Shown here piece after piece: positions 11,869 to 21,864 of a stretch of 55,761 nucleotides of DNA. Under the pieces are notes generated by a model. It saw only the letters and a program-made list of their open reading frames with translations. It was not told the origin of the DNA and ran no database searches. A program made the translations under genes and the position numbers. Source of the stretch: Xanthomonas euvesicatoria pv. euvesicatoria (GTDB lineage Bacteria > Pseudomonadota > Gammaproteobacteria > Xanthomonadales > Xanthomonadaceae); NCBI RefSeq assembly GCF_020880415.1, contig NZ_JAJIUJ010000018.1, positions 1-55,761 on the forward strand, given 5' to 3'. How positions within the stretch are numbered: the first letter of the stretch is position 1; every line of letters starts with the position of its first letter.

Positions 11869-13041
11869 ATGCGCCTCAATCTGCTTGTCCTGGCGTTGGC
11901 TGCTGCCATCGTCCCCGCCGCTGCCAATGCAGCCACCTCGATCGAAAACTGGCCGACCAAGTACACCTTCGGTGACGGCACCGAGCTTGGCCTGACCGGC
12001 AACTACGCCTACGACGACAACAACTTCTCCGGCGACGACCGCCTGGAAGACCGCAACGACTTCCGCCGCAAGGAATTCGGCGCCACCATCAAGAAGAAGG
12101 GCGTCTACGACGCCATGGTGTACTACGACTTCGAGTCCAAGCTGTGGCTGGACGTGTTCTACCGGTTCGAGACCAAGGCCCTGTTCGGCCAGGATTACGG
12201 CCGCGTGCGCCTGGGCTACATGAAGGTGCCGGTGGGCCTGGAAGCGGTGCAGAGCTCGCGTGCGGGCAGCTTCATGGAACTGGGCCTGCCGATCCAGGCG
12301 GTGTTCCAGGGGCGCCGTACCGGCGCGGAATGGACGCTGGAACGTCAGCAGTACCTGCTGCAGGCCGGCGCGTACGGCGGCAAGGATCTGCAGGGCGACA
12401 ACCCGGGCACCACCCAGGCCGTGCACGCGGCATGGACCCCGATGAAGGCCGAAGGCGACGTGCTGCACCTGGGCATCGCCGGCTCGATCGAAAACCCGCG
12501 CGGTTACAGCGACGGCCGCGGCGTGTCGTTCAGCCCGCGTGTGCGCCTGCGTGCGCGCCCGGAAGCCGGCCTGACCGATGTGCGCCTGATCGATACCGGC
12601 ACCATCCTCGATGTGGACCATGTGATCCGCACCGGCCTGGAAGCGGTCTGGATCCATGGCCCGTTCTCGCTGCAGAGCGAAGCCCTGCGTGCCGAAGTGG
12701 CGCGCAACGCGAACCAGCCGCACTTCATCGCCCAGGGCCAGTACGTCTACGGCACCTGGACGCTGACCGGCGAATCGCGCAGCTATGCCGGCGGCGTGCC
12801 GGGCAACATCAAGCCGTCGCACGACTACGGCGCGGTCGAGCTGACCGCCCGCTACAGCCGCCTGAACCTGGAAGACAACAATGTGCATGGCGGCCGTCAG
12901 CACGACACCACCATCGGCGCCAACTGGTACCTCACCAGCCACTTCAAGTTCCAGGCCAACTACAGCTGGGTGGATTCCTCGCGCAATGGCGTGCATGAAA
13001 CCCCGCACGTGATGGAACTGCGTGCGCAGGTGCAGTTCTAA
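11869..13041 (+). CDS. OprO/OprP-family outer-membrane porin
   Basis: Predicted outer-membrane beta-barrel porin of 390 aa. A signal peptide MRLNLLVLALAAAIVPAAANA is followed by a mature protein of alternating polar/aromatic strands ending in the terminal aromatic strand MELRAQVQF, the usual barrel insertion signal. The family is named for phosphate-selective porins, but many members pass other anions. Divergence from dctA suggests it admits dicarboxylates. The ATG at 11869 was chosen for the signal peptide; longer in-frame extensions lack one. A paralogue (26097-27290) lies beside the citrate genes. Confidence 0.85.
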   Translation: MRLNLLVLALAAAIVPAAANAATSIENWPTKYTFGDGTELGLTGNYAYDDNNFSGDDRLEDRNDFRRKEFGATIKKKGVYDAMVYYDFESKLWLDVFYRFETKALFGQDYGRVRLGYMKVPVGLEAVQSSRAGSFMELGLPIQAVFQGRRTGAEWTLERQQYLLQAGAYGGKDLQGDNPGTTQAVHAAWTPMKAEGDVLHLGIAGSIENPRGYSDGRGVSFSPRVRLRARPEAGLTDVRLIDTGTILDVDHVIRTGLEAVWIHGPFSLQSEALRAEVARNANQPHFIAQGQYVYGTWTLTGESRSYAGGVPGNIKPSHDYGAVELTARYSRLNLEDNNVHGGRQHDTTIGANWYLTSHFKFQANYSWVDSSRNGVHETPHVMELRAQVQF

Positions 13042-13405
13042 GCTGCACTGAGCAAAAGCAGCGCGCCGGCGATTCGCGCCGACGCACTGCCGCGTCATGG
13101 CCGCGCGCCGGTTCGCTGACGCGCCGCCGGCATCGCACCGCCACAGGCATTCGACACGGCCGCATCCATCCCGGGTGCGGCCGTTGTCGTATTCGGCGCT
13201 TGCTCAGCGTGCGATGAGCGGCTGACACAGATCGCGAGCAGCGGCCAGGCAACTGCGGGCCGAGCGCCCGGAACCGTCGTCGACGCGTGGCACATGCGGC
13301 ACCGAGCGCCGGCTGCGTCTGTCTGGAGTTGAGCGCAACCGTTTCTTGTTGGCCGTTACGCGCTGATGGCTACGCGATCCGGCAGCAGACCGCATACTTG
13401 CGCCC
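13042..13405. other. 364-bp intergenic region between porin and hybrid kinase
   Basis: Contains the hairpin listed at 13156-13184 and GC-rich sequence. No convincing gene is seen. The kinase promoter presumably lies in its last 200 bp. Confidence 0.5.
13156..13184 (+). terminator. Probable terminator after the porin gene
   Basis: A 9-bp perfect stem ACGGCCGCA (13156-13164) and TGCGGCCGT (13176-13184), followed by a short TGTCGT rather than a clean T-run. It lies 115 bp after the porin stop codon. Confidence 0.5.
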
Positions 13406-16051
13406 ATGTACGCATCGCAACGCCGTCGCCTGCTGCTCACCTTGTCCATCGTGCTGGGCGGGATGGTGGTGGCCATGGTGGCGGCCGGGCACTTCGTCGA
13501 ACAGAGCGCGCTGCACGATGAAAGCGCCACCGTGCGCCGCCAGCTGCGGCTCTACGCGCAGGCGCTGCAGCAGCGCGTGGACCGCTATCGCACGTTGCCG
13601 CAGATTCTGGCGCTGGACCCGGAGTTGCGCGCGGCCGTGTCCGGCCCGCTGTCGCCGGCACAGGTGGATGCGCTCAACCGCAAGCTCGAACGCGCCAACA
13701 ATGTCACGCAGTCGTCCACGCTGACCTTGATCAACCATGACGGCGTGGCACTGGCCGCCAGCAACTGGCGGGCGCCACGGAGCAACGTGGGCGTGGATTA
13801 CGCCTTCCGTCCGTATTACCAGCAGGCGCTGGCCACCGGCAGCGGCAGCTTCTACGGCATCGGCATGACCACCAGCGAGCCAGGCTACTTCCTGTCGCAG
13901 GCCATTGTCGATGGCGCCGGCCGGGCGCAGGGCGTGGTGGTGATCAAGATCGCGCTGGCTGCGCTGGAGCGCGAGTGGCTGCAGACCCCGGATATCGTGC
14001 TGGCGTCGGACGCGCACGATGTGGTGTTTCTGGCCAGCCAGCCGGAGTGGCGCTACCGCGTGCTGGCCCCGCTCAGCGACCGCGATCGCCGCGAACTGCA
14101 GAGCACCCGCCAGTACGCCGACCAGGAATTGCTGCCGCTGCGGCGCCGGCTGATCGAGCAGACCGGGTACGGCGGCGTGCTGGCCGACGTGCGCGACCCG
14201 CCGCTCGGTGCGCAGGTGCTGTGGCAGACCCTGGAAGTGCCCGAAAGCGGCTGGCGCCTGCATCTGCTGCACGACACCCGCGCCAGCGCCGCTGCCGGCC
14301 GCGCCGCGGCGATTGCCGCCGCCGGCGCGTGGCTGGCCTTGGCACTGCTGTGGTTGTTCGTGCAGCAACGGCGGCGGCTGTCGGCGCTACGCCAGCGCAG
14401 CCGGCACGAACTGGAAACCTTGCTGCAGCAACACGCCGAAGAACTGCGCACGGCCCAGGACGGCGTGGTGACCGCCGCGCAGCAGGCCAATGCCGGCCTG
14501 AGCCGCAGCCTGGAACATCTGCCGCAAGGCGTGGTGGTGATCGACGAGGCGCTCAACCTGGTGGCGTGGAATTCGCGCTATGTGGAGCTATTCCGGTTCC
14601 CGCCGGAACTGCTCAAGATCGGCCGACCGATCGAAGACCTGTTCCGCTTCAATGCACGCCGCGGCCTGCTGGGGCCGGGGCCGATCGAGGCGGCGATCGA
14701 GCGGCGCCTGAATCATTTACGCAGCGGCAAGCCGCATATGCGCGAGAGCGAAAAAGAAGACGGCACCGTGCTGGAAATCCGCGGCAATCCGCTGCCCGAT
14801 GGCGGCTTTGTCACCAGTTACGCCGACATCACCAGCTACAAGAACGCCGCACGCGAACTGCGTTCGCTGGCCGACGCGCTGGAACACCGCGTGGCCGAGC
14901 GCACCCGCGACCTGGCGGCGGCCAAGCGCGAAGCCGAAAGCGCCAACCGCTACAAGACCCGCTTCGTCGCCTCGGCGGTGCACGACCTGCTGCAGCCCCT
15001 CAACGCCGCGCGCATGTTCGTCTCGGTGCTGCGCGGGCAAGTGCGCGAGGCTGGCAGCGCACGCGTGGTCGACAACATCGACGGTGCACTGGCTGCGCAG
15101 GACGCCATCCTCAACAGCCTGCTCGACATCTCGCGCCTGGAAGCGGGCAGCCTGAAGACCCAGGTGCGCGACTTTGCGCTTGCGCCCTTGCTGGACACCC
15201 TGGCGCGCGACTTCGGCATCCTGGCCGAAGACCGCGGGTTGGTGCTGGAATCGGTGCCGACCTCGGCGGTGGTATTGAGCGATGAAAACCTGCTGCGCCG
15301 CATCCTGCAGAACTTTCTGTCCAACGCCATCCGCTACACGCCGCGCGGGCGCGTGCTGATCGGCTGCCGTCGCCGTGGCGGCTGGCTGCGTATCGAAGTG
15401 CACGACCAGGGCCCCGGCATCCCCGACGCCTTGCAACACGAAATCTTCGAAGAATTCCGCCGCCTGGACGACGGCGTGGCCAACGATCGCGGCGCAGGCC
15501 TGGGCCTGGCCATCGTCGAGCGCATCGGCCGTCTGCTCGGACATCGCATCGGGCTGCGTTCCACCCTGGGCGCCGGCAGCGTGTTTTCGGTGACTGCCCC
15601 GCTGGGCGATCGCACCGCCATCGCTCGGCAACTGCCAGCGGCGGCCAGCACTGCCGAACACGGCAACGACCCCATCCTGCACGGCTGCCGGGTATGGTGC
15701 GTGGACGATGAGCCATTGGTGTGCGAAGCCACCCGCACGCTGCTGGAACGCTGGGAATGCCGCGTGGATTTCGCCGGCGGCCCGGATGAGGCATTGAGCG
15801 CTGCCAATGCCGAGGAGGTGCCGGAACTGCTGCTGCTGGATGTGCGCATGGGCGCACACCACGGCCCCATGCTGCTGTCGCAGTTGGTGGAACGCTGGCA
15901 ACGCGAGCCACGGGTGATCCTGGTCACCGCAGAACCCGACCCTGTCCTGCGCGAGCATGCGCTGGATCTGGGTTGGGGATTTTTGTCCAAACCGGTCCGC
16001 CCGCCTGCCTTGCGTGCGCTGGTGACGCAGATGTTGATGCGGCGCGGGTAG
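13406..16051 (+). CDS. Hybrid histidine kinase/response regulator with DctB-like sensor
   Basis: Membrane-bound signalling protein of 881 aa. Order: TM1 (about 9-30); a periplasmic double-Cache sensor resembling DctB ([42 protein letters not shown]); TM2 (about 303-323); a coiled coil; a PAS domain (about 366-480); HisKA with H526 in [14 protein letters not shown]; an HATPase domain ([30 protein letters not shown]); and a C-terminal receiver with phospho-acceptor D812 in LLLDVRMG. The kinase core with its [11 protein letters not shown] box is typical of the NahK/ErcS type of hybrid kinases, not of DctB. It likely senses C4-dicarboxylates and passes the signal to a separate regulator; the LuxR-type response regulator at 21865-22503 is the nearest orphan candidate. 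Confidence 0.85.
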   Translation: MYASQRRRLLLTLSIVLGGMVVAMVAAGHFVEQSALHDESATVRRQLRLYAQALQQRVDRYRTLPQILALDPELRAAVSGPLSPAQVDALNRKLERANNVTQSSTLTLINHDGVALAASNWRAPRSNVGVDYAFRPYYQQALATGSGSFYGIGMTTSEPGYFLSQAIVDGAGRAQGVVVIKIALAALEREWLQTPDIVLASDAHDVVFLASQPEWRYRVLAPLSDRDRRELQSTRQYADQELLPLRRRLIEQTGYGGVLADVRDPPLGAQVLWQTLEVPESGWRLHLLHDTRASAAAGRAAAIAAAGAWLALALLWLFVQQRRRLSALRQRSRHELETLLQQHAEELRTAQDGVVTAAQQANAGLSRSLEHLPQGVVVIDEALNLVAWNSRYVELFRFPPELLKIGRPIEDLFRFNARRGLLGPGPIEAAIERRLNHLRSGKPHMRESEKEDGTVLEIRGNPLPDGGFVTSYADITSYKNAARELRSLADALEHRVAERTRDLAAAKREAESANRYKTRFVASAVHDLLQPLNAARMFVSVLRGQVREAGSARVVDNIDGALAAQDAILNSLLDISRLEAGSLKTQVRDFALAPLLDTLARDFGILAEDRGLVLESVPTSAVVLSDENLLRRILQNFLSNAIRYTPRGRVLIGCRRRGGWLRIEVHDQGPGIPDALQHEIFEEFRRLDDGVANDRGAGLGLAIVERIGRLLGHRIGLRSTLGAGSVFSVTAPLGDRTAIARQLPAAASTAEHGNDPILHGCRVWCVDDEPLVCEATRTLLERWECRVDFAGGPDEALSAANAEEVPELLLLDVRMGAHHGPMLLSQLVERWQREPRVILVTAEPDPVLREHALDLGWGFLSKPVRPPALRALVTQMLMRRG

Positions 16052-16385
16052 CGCGCTGCCAGCGCTGCCTGCTTGCTCTCACGCGCCCAAGACCGGCAGC
16101 GCACGCACCAATCTAATCGGCACATCGGCAGGCCGCCAGCGCACCTGCGGCGACGGCATGGACGGATCGACCTTCAGGTCAGGCGGCAACGCCAGCGGCC
16201 GCTGGCGAATGCGGCATGCGCATCGTGGCGAGGGTACTGCGCGTCGCGCACTGCAGCCGCGCGGGCCGATGTTCAACGCGCATCAATCGATGAGAAAGCA
16301 GCAATTATCAACATCGACCATCTGGACCAGAATCGAGTGCCTCAGGTGTCAGACGTCCATGCATACCTATCGTGGAGGGCGATTT
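16052..16385. other. 334-bp region upstream of the citrate symporter
   Basis: No supported gene. Short open frames on both strands here (for example 16079-16276 on minus) have no recognisable family. The frame of the symporter reads back to 16158, but that extension is not hydrophobic. The promoter of the symporter-binding protein operon should lie here. Confidence 0.5.
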
Positions 16386-17708
16386 ATGCACAGTTCCAGC
16401 GGTGAGGCAACGCAACAGTCCAAACTCGGGATGGTGCTGAGGGTGACCTCGGGCAACTTCCTCGAGCAGTTCGACTTCTTCCTGTTCGGTTTTTACGCAA
16501 CGCAGATCGCCGCGGCCTTCTTCCCGGCGAGCAACGAATTCGCGTCCCTGATGATGACCTTCGCCGTGTTTGGCGCGGGCTTTCTGATGCGGCCGCTGGG
16601 TGCGGTGATCCTGGGTGCCTACATCGACGATGTCGGGCGCCGCAAAGGCCTGATCGTCACCTTGGCGATCATGGCCAGCGGTACCGTGCTGATCGTGCTG
16701 GTGCCAGGCTACGCCAGCATCGGCTTGTGGGCCCCGGCCCTGGTGCTGCTCGGGCGCTTGCTGCAGGGCTTTTCGGCCGGCGCGGAAATGGGCGGCGTGT
16801 CGGTGTATCTGGCCGAGATGGCGACACCGGGCCGGCGCGGCTTCTATGCCAGTTGGCAATCGGCCAGCCAGCAGCTTGCCATCGTCGCGGCGGCCGCGAT
16901 CGGGTTTGCGCTCAACCAGCTGATGGCGCCGCAGGATCTGGCGCAATGGGGCTGGCGGATTCCGTTCGGCATCGGTTGCGTCATCATCCCTTTCATCTTC
17001 TTGCTGCGGCGAAGCCTGGAAGAGACTGCCGAATTTGCGCAGCGCCGGCAGCCGGTCACGATGAAGCAAGTGATGCGCGGGCTGGCGAACAATGCCGGCA
17101 TCGTGATTGCCGGCGGCTTGATGGTCGCGCTGACGACGACCGCGTTCTATCTGATCACCGTGTACGCACCGACGTTCGGCAAGACCGTGCTCAAACTCAG
17201 CACCGGCGATGCATTGATCGTGACGCTGCTGGTGGGCGTGTCCAATTTCATTTGGCTCCCCATCGGCGGCGCACTCAGCGACCGCTTCGGCCGCAAGCCG
17301 CTGCTGGTGACCATGGCGGTGGTGTGCATCGCGACGGCCTATCCGGTGCTCGCGTTGCTTGCGGCCGCACCGAGCTTTACGCATATGTTGCAGGCGCTGC
17401 TGTGGCTGTCCTTCATCTATGGCCTCTACAACGGCGCCATGATCCCGGCGCTCACCGAACGGATGCCGGCGCATGTGCGGGTTGCGGGATTCTCGCTCGC
17501 CTACAGCCTGGCAACCGCGGTGTTTGGCGGTTTTACGCCGGTGATCTCCACCTGGCTGATCCATGTCACCGGCGACAAGGCGGCGCCCGGCTATTGGCTG
17601 GTCTTCGCGTCGGCGTGCGCGCTGGGGGCCACGCTGTTTCTGTATCGCCGCCAAGGCAATCCAGCGACGGCGACCGGCCTGGATGCTGCGGCAGGAGCGA
17701 CGAAATGA
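16386..17708 (+). CDS. citA: Citrate/H+ symporter, MHS family (CitA-type)
   Basis: Major facilitator carrier of the metabolite:H+ symporter family. It closely recalls CitA of enteric citrate-utilising plasmids: [20 protein letters not shown] near the start, the DxxGRRKG loop motif (DDVGRRKG), [15 protein letters not shown], and the second GRK loop (SDRFGRKPL). The 440 aa give about 12 transmembrane helices. The ATG at 16386 (MHSSSGE) was chosen because TGGAGGG lies just upstream and the family starts near here. The stop codon overlaps the start of the next gene (ATGA at 17705-17708), so the two proteins are translationally coupled. Citrate is the best substrate guess; tricarballylate is a close alternative. 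Confidence 0.88.
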   Translation: MHSSSGEATQQSKLGMVLRVTSGNFLEQFDFFLFGFYATQIAAAFFPASNEFASLMMTFAVFGAGFLMRPLGAVILGAYIDDVGRRKGLIVTLAIMASGTVLIVLVPGYASIGLWAPALVLLGRLLQGFSAGAEMGGVSVYLAEMATPGRRGFYASWQSASQQLAIVAAAAIGFALNQLMAPQDLAQWGWRIPFGIGCVIIPFIFLLRRSLEETAEFAQRRQPVTMKQVMRGLANNAGIVIAGGLMVALTTTAFYLITVYAPTFGKTVLKLSTGDALIVTLLVGVSNFIWLPIGGALSDRFGRKPLLVTMAVVCIATAYPVLALLAAAPSFTHMLQALLWLSFIYGLYNGAMIPALTERMPAHVRVAGFSLAYSLATAVFGGFTPVISTWLIHVTGDKAAPGYWLVFASACALGATLFLYRRQGNPATATGLDAAAGATK

Positions 17709-18484
17709 TGCGGAGCAGGTGGAAAAAATGGTTGGCTGCGATCGTTGCAACGGTTCTGCTGTCCACAGCGGCGGGCGCACAGGAGTTGACCGTGATGACC
17801 TCCGGCGGTTTCACGGCCGCCTTCGATCGCCTGGCGCCGCAATACACCAAGCAGACCGGGGTGAAGGTCACCACCCTTCTCGGTCCTTCGATGGGCGAAA
17901 CGCCACAAGCCATTCCCAACCGGCTTGCACGCGGTGAGCATGCCGATGTGGTGATCATGGTCGGCAGCGCGCTGCAGACGCTGATCGACACAGGCTTGGT
18001 CGACCCGGCATCGCGGGTGGAACTGGCCGATTCCAGGATCGGCATGGTGGTGCGCAGCGGTGCACCCAAACCCAAGATCGACAGCGTCGAGCACTTCAAA
18101 CAGACGCTGCTGCACGCCGATTCGGTGGCCTATTCCGACAGCGCCAGCGGCGTCCACATCGAAACCACGTTATTCAAAAAGTTGCAGATCCAGGGCCCGA
18201 TGATGGCCAAGAGCAAGAAGATTCCGCGCATCCCGGTGGGCACGGTGGTGGCCGATGGCAGCTATCAGCTCGGCTTTCAGCAGGTGGCCGAGCTGCTTCC
18301 GGTGGCAGGCGTGGAGTTTGTCGGCAAGATCCCCGAACCGCTGCAGTCGATCACGCGCTATGCGGCGGGCGTTCCGGTCAACGCGGAGCATCCCGAGGCG
18401 GCCAAGCGCCTGCTTGCGTACCTGCAGTCGGGTAATGCGCAGGCGGTGGCGCGCGCGACCGGCCTGGACCCGGTGTCACCCTGA
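17705..18484 (+). CDS. Orphan periplasmic substrate-binding protein, ModA-like
   Basis: Secreted binding protein of 259 aa. The signal peptide ([25 protein letters not shown]) is followed by a type 2 periplasmic binding fold similar to molybdate-binding proteins ([39 protein letters not shown]). No ABC permease or ATPase is nearby. The gene is coupled by a 4-base overlap to an MFS citrate symporter, which normally needs no binding protein. It may present citrate or another carboxylate/oxyanion to the carrier or to a sensor. Two ATG codons, at 17705 and 17708, are both possible. Its end overlaps the convergent LysR gene by 9 bases. Confidence 0.82.
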   Translation: MMRSRWKKWLAAIVATVLLSTAAGAQELTVMTSGGFTAAFDRLAPQYTKQTGVKVTTLLGPSMGETPQAIPNRLARGEHADVVIMVGSALQTLIDTGLVDPASRVELADSRIGMVVRSGAPKPKIDSVEHFKQTLLHADSVAYSDSASGVHIETTLFKKLQIQGPMMAKSKKIPRIPVGTVVADGSYQLGFQQVAELLPVAGVEFVGKIPEPLQSITRYAAGVPVNAEHPEAAKRLLAYLQSGNAQAVARATGLDPVSP

Positions 18485-19378
18485 ACGTGCGGGCATCCGT
18501 CGCACCAGTTCCGCCAGTTCCAGCGCGGTCGGTGTCAGCGTGCGTCCGCGACGTTTCAGCAGCCCCACGTTGCGCGACACCTCCGGTTCGACCAGCGGCA
18601 CCGCCGCCAGCACCGGATGCGGGCCGGACGGCATGGCAATCGACGGCACGGCGGCAATACCGACGCCGGCCTCCACCAACCCCAGCAACGTGGTGACATG
18701 CCGGGTCTCGCAGATGCTCGGCTTGTCCGGCGTGAATGCAGCCAGCGCCCGATCCAGCACCAGCCGGTTGCCCGATGTCTTGTCCAGCGTGATGTAGTCG
18801 TAACCGTAGGCCTCCTGCCAGCTGACCTGTGCGCGCCCGGACAGCGGATGGTCCTGGCGGCAGGCAATCACATAGCGCTCCTGCAACAACGGTTCGAACT
18901 CCACCTCCGGCGCCAGGTTGCCGCTGAAGCTGACCCCGAAATCCGCTTCGCCGGAGGCCACTGCCGCACTGACATGACTGGCGCTGCCGTCGAACAGCCG
19001 GATGCGGATCTTGGGAAACAACTGATGCAGCCCGTGGATCGCCTGCGGCATGAAGTAGTACGCCGCAGACGGCACGCAGGCCACGGTCACCGTGCCCATC
19101 CTGCTGGACCCTGCATCGCCGATGCTCATCAGCGCCATGTCCAGATCGTCGAGCATGCGCTCGACCTGCGGCATGAACGCCTGGCCGACGGTGGTGAGCG
19201 TGACCTTGCGCGTGGTGCGCTCGAACAGTTTGACGTTCAACGCCGACTCGAGCTTGTCGATCCTGCGGCTGAGTGCCGGTTGCGTGATGCGGATGCGTTC
19301 GGCAGCGCGGCGAAAGCTGCCGTTTTCGGCAACCGCACGGAATGCCTGCAGATCGTTGAGGTCGAATTTGATGGTCAC
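18476..19378 (-). CDS. LysR-family transcriptional regulator
   Basis: DNA-binding regulator of 300 aa. An N-terminal winged helix-turn-helix (LQAFRAVAENGSFRRAAERI, ITQPALSRRIDKLE) is followed by a periplasmic-binding-like effector domain with the usual TVACVPSAAYYFMP start. The start codon is GTG at 19378. It is divergent from the aldo-keto reductase operon across 249 bp, so that operon is its most likely target. It is convergent to the citrate symporter operon, which makes regulation of that operon less likely. The effector is unknown. Confidence 0.9.
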   Translation of the reverse strand: MTIKFDLNDLQAFRAVAENGSFRRAAERIRITQPALSRRIDKLESALNVKLFERTTRKVTLTTVGQAFMPQVERMLDDLDMALMSIGDAGSSRMGTVTVACVPSAAYYFMPQAIHGLHQLFPKIRIRLFDGSASHVSAAVASGEADFGVSFSGNLAPEVEFEPLLQERYVIACRQDHPLSGRAQVSWQEAYGYDYITLDKTSGNRLVLDRALAAFTPDKPSICETRHVTTLLGLVEAGVGIAAVPSIAMPSGPHPVLAAVPLVEPEVSRNVGLLKRRGRTLTPTALELAELVRRMPARSG

Positions 19379-19400
19379 GGTGCCACGGCTTCAGTGTTCG

Positions 19401-19414
19401 ATGGCGGTCGCCAT
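19401..19414. promoter_or_regulatory. Candidate LysR operator (ATGGCG-N2-CGCCAT)
   Basis: A 14-bp dyad 23 bp upstream of the LysR start codon, inside the divergent region shared with the aldo-keto reductase operon. LysR regulators usually bind T-N11-A palindromes near this position. The dyad here has T-N10-A spacing, so the match is imperfect. Confidence 0.4.
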
Positions 19415-19627
19415 AGCATAGACGCTTGCCTGCGGTGCTGCGTCTGACGCCAAGAGAGCCACTGCATTCGGGCGCAGTGCATGCATCGGCATGGGAACAG
19501 CCATGACTGGCCGCGGCCATTCGGACGATCAGGCAAGGATGCCGGATAACCAGGCTCACGCTCGCCCCCCGCGCCGCGGCACAGTGGCTGGCAACACGCA
19601 CCACGTCGCTACCGGGAGACATCACGC

Positions 19628-20698
19628 ATGCATCAGCCACGCTCACTGGACCACTACCGCCTGCTCGGCCGCTCCGGCCTGCGCGTCTCGCCCCTGTCGC
19701 TGGGCACCATGACCTTCGGCGAAGCCTGGGGCTGGGGCGCAGATGCAGGCGAAGCCAAACGCATCTTCGACGCCTATGCCGACCGCGGCGGCAACTTCAT
19801 CGACACCGCAGTGAACTACACCAACGGCGGCTCCGAACGCATCCTCGGCGAGTTGATCAAGGACCGACGCGAACGCTTCGTGCTGGCCACCAAATTCACC
19901 ATGGCGCGCGATGCGGACAACATCAATTCCGGCGGCAATCATCGCCTGAACCTGATTCGCTCGGTTGAAACCAGCCTGCGCCAACTTGCCACCGACCGGA
20001 TCGACCTGCTGTACCTGCACGCCTGGGACTTCACCACCGCACCGGACGAGGTGATGCGCGGGCTGGAGCATCTGGTGCAATCGGGCAAGGTGCTTTATCT
20101 GGGCATCTGCAATACGCCGGCCTGGCGCGTGGCGCAATTGCAGACCCTGGCCGACCTGCGCGGCTGGTCGCCGTTGGTGGCGCTGCAGATCGAGTACAGC
20201 CTGGTCGAACGCAGCGTCGAACACGAGCTGCTGCCGATGGCGCGCGAACTCGGCCTGGGCGTGTTGCCGTGGTCGCCGCTGGGCGGTGGCATCCTCACCG
20301 GCAAATACAGCCGCGCCGATCTGACCGACGACAATGCGGCAGAGGTGTCGAGCAGCCGCAAGGGCGTGATCGCCTCGACCGGGCATCTCAATGCACGCGC
20401 GCTGGAGATCGCCGATGTGGTCGGTGCGGTCGCCGATGAACTGGGCGCATCGCGCTCGCAGGTGGCGCTGGCCTGGACCTTGCGCAACCCGGCCGTCGTG
20501 TCGCCGGTGATGGGCGCACGCACCTTGCAGCAGGCCGAAGACAACTTCGGCGCGCTGGAGATCGTGCTCAGCGACGCGCATGTCGCGCGCCTGGACGCGG
20601 TCAGCGCAGTGCCGCCGATCTTCCCCGAACGCTTCATCGGCAGGCCGATGGCGCAGCAGTTGATCTACGGCACCCATCACGTGCAGCTGCGCACCTAA
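19628..20698 (+). CDS. Aldo/keto reductase
   Basis: Cytoplasmic NADPH-dependent reductase of the AKR superfamily, 356 aa, with a TIM-barrel fold. The full catalytic tetrad is visible: D59 and Y64 in FIDTAVNY, K89 in ATKF and H131 in YLHAWD. The cofactor-binding C-terminal part contains PVMGARTLQQAEDN. It is the first gene of a three-gene operon (16-bp gap to the next) divergent from a LysR regulator. Substrate not predictable; many relatives reduce aldehydes or sugars. Confidence 0.9.
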   Translation: MHQPRSLDHYRLLGRSGLRVSPLSLGTMTFGEAWGWGADAGEAKRIFDAYADRGGNFIDTAVNYTNGGSERILGELIKDRRERFVLATKFTMARDADNINSGGNHRLNLIRSVETSLRQLATDRIDLLYLHAWDFTTAPDEVMRGLEHLVQSGKVLYLGICNTPAWRVAQLQTLADLRGWSPLVALQIEYSLVERSVEHELLPMARELGLGVLPWSPLGGGILTGKYSRADLTDDNAAEVSSSRKGVIASTGHLNARALEIADVVGAVADELGASRSQVALAWTLRNPAVVSPVMGARTLQQAEDNFGALEIVLSDAHVARLDAVSAVPPIFPERFIGRPMAQQLIYGTHHVQLRT

Positions 20699-20714
20699 CC
20701 ACCACGGAGCAGCC

Positions 20715-21260
20715 ATGACCAGACTTTCAACCCTCGCTGCGGCAGCGCTGCTTGTCGCCGCAGCGTTCGCAGGCAATGCCGGCGCCACATCCAAGGATGC
20801 TGCATCCACAGACACCTGCGCAGAGCAACTCGTGCCCATCTGCAACAAGCGCATCGTCGAAGCGGCCTTTGCGCAGTGGCGAAACGGGGGCAGCGGTATC
20901 TTCGAGACGCTGCTGTCGCCCGAGGTGGTGTGGACCATCGAAGGCTCCGGTCCGAGCGCCGGCACCTTGCGTGGTCGCGAGGTGTTGGTCGACGCCGCGG
21001 TGCGTCCGCTGAGCGAGCGCCTGGCCTCGCCACTGCGGCCCGTGCAGCAACGCATCTGGGCCGATGGCGAGCACGTCATCGTGCAGTGGGAAGGCGTGGC
21101 CACGCTGCGCGATGGCGGCAGCTATCGCAATCGCTACGCATGGATCATGCGGATGGCCGGTGGCAAGGCGGTCGAGGTCAACGCGTTCCTGGACCTGCCC
21201 GCCTACGACGCCGTGCTGCAGCGCGGTCGCAGCCAAATGCAACGCAGGGCCAGCCCATGA
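20715..21260 (+). CDS. Secreted SnoaL/NTF2-like protein
   Basis: Exported protein of 181 aa with an N-terminal signal peptide (MTRLSTLAAAALLVAAAFAGNAGA). The rest looks like an NTF2/SnoaL cone fold: IVEAAFAQWRNG, FETLLSPEVVWTIEGSGPSAGTLRG, then VIVQWEGVATLRDG and YAWIMRMAGGKAVEVNAFLD. These proteins bind or isomerise small ligands; no specific activity can be read here. It overlaps the next gene by 4 bases and follows an aldo/keto reductase, a combination that suggests periplasmic handling of a related small molecule. Confidence 0.75.
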   Translation: MTRLSTLAAAALLVAAAFAGNAGATSKDAASTDTCAEQLVPICNKRIVEAAFAQWRNGGSGIFETLLSPEVVWTIEGSGPSAGTLRGREVLVDAAVRPLSERLASPLRPVQQRIWADGEHVIVQWEGVATLRDGGSYRNRYAWIMRMAGGKAVEVNAFLDLPAYDAVLQRGRSQMQRRASP

Positions 21261-21640
21261 GCGACAGGCCGATGAAAGCCGCCATCGCGGTGGCGCTGGG
21301 CGCCGGCTCGGCGCTCGCCTGCCCGTTCGCGGCAGCTGCGCAACCGCCTAAGGCGCCGACCACTATCGCGACCCAGCAACCAGGACATCCGATGCAAGCA
21401 CACCCCTATCTCGGCATGTGGGTCACCGGCGACGGACGGATCCGGCAGGAACTCCTGCCGAACGGCCGCTACGACGAGGCCCGCGGCACGCGCCAAAGCG
21501 CCTACCAGGGCCGTTACGAAATCACCGGCACTCACATCGAATACTGGGACGACACCGGCTTCACCGCCGATGGCCGCTTCGTCACCGACGACGAGCTGCA
21601 TCATGGCGGCATGGTGTTCTATCGGCAGCCGCCGGCCTAG
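21257..21640 (+). CDS. Atu4866-like small secreted protein
   Basis: Protein of 127 aa starting inside the previous stop region (ATGA at 21257-21260). The first ~28 residues look like a signal peptide ending near FAAAAQ. The mature part (YLGMWVTGDGRIRQELLPNG, AYQGRYEITGTHIEYWDDTG, GMVFYRQ) matches the Atu4866 lipocalin-like small-protein family, whose function is unknown. It is often found with aldo/keto reductases and SnoaL-like proteins under LysR control, as here. Confidence 0.72.
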   Translation: MSDRPMKAAIAVALGAGSALACPFAAAAQPPKAPTTIATQQPGHPMQAHPYLGMWVTGDGRIRQELLPNGRYDEARGTRQSAYQGRYEITGTHIEYWDDTGFTADGRFVTDDELHHGGMVFYRQPPA

Positions 21641-21743
21641 AGCCAATAGACACTGCGGCAGTCGCCATGCGGCTGGTGCTCGCTGCCACATGTAGCTGTG
21701 CGTGCACTGAGGGTCTGAGTACGCAGTCCATGCTCACCTGACG

Positions 21744-21780
21744 ACTGCTCGCTGCGTTTTGCCAGCCGCTCTTGATGCGC
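21744..21780. repeat. Diverged partial copy of the 7529-7573 repeat
   Basis: The stretch with GCTGCGTTTTGCCAGCCGCTCT resembles the right half of the palindrome at 7529-7573, but the left half is not preserved. It lies between two convergent genes, the same kind of place as the intact copy. Confidence 0.4.
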
Positions 21781-21864
21781 AGGCGCAATGCCTGCATGCG
21801 TTCTGCGGGATGTGTCATGTGGGCTGCAGACGGCAATGCGCGGCCACCCGTTGCGCAGGCTAGC

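Noticed and set aside
16079..16276. 65-aa open frame as a small gene or truncated remnant
   Set aside because: No family resemblance and no ribosome-binding site seen; cannot be supported.
16281..16294. ATCGAT-centred sequence near 16285 as a third SuxR operator
   Set aside because: The flanks are not symmetrical and do not match TGCAATCGATTGTA outside the core.
19401..19414. Classic T-N11-A LysR box
   Set aside because: The dyad has T-N10-A spacing, so it is kept only as a low-confidence operator candidate.
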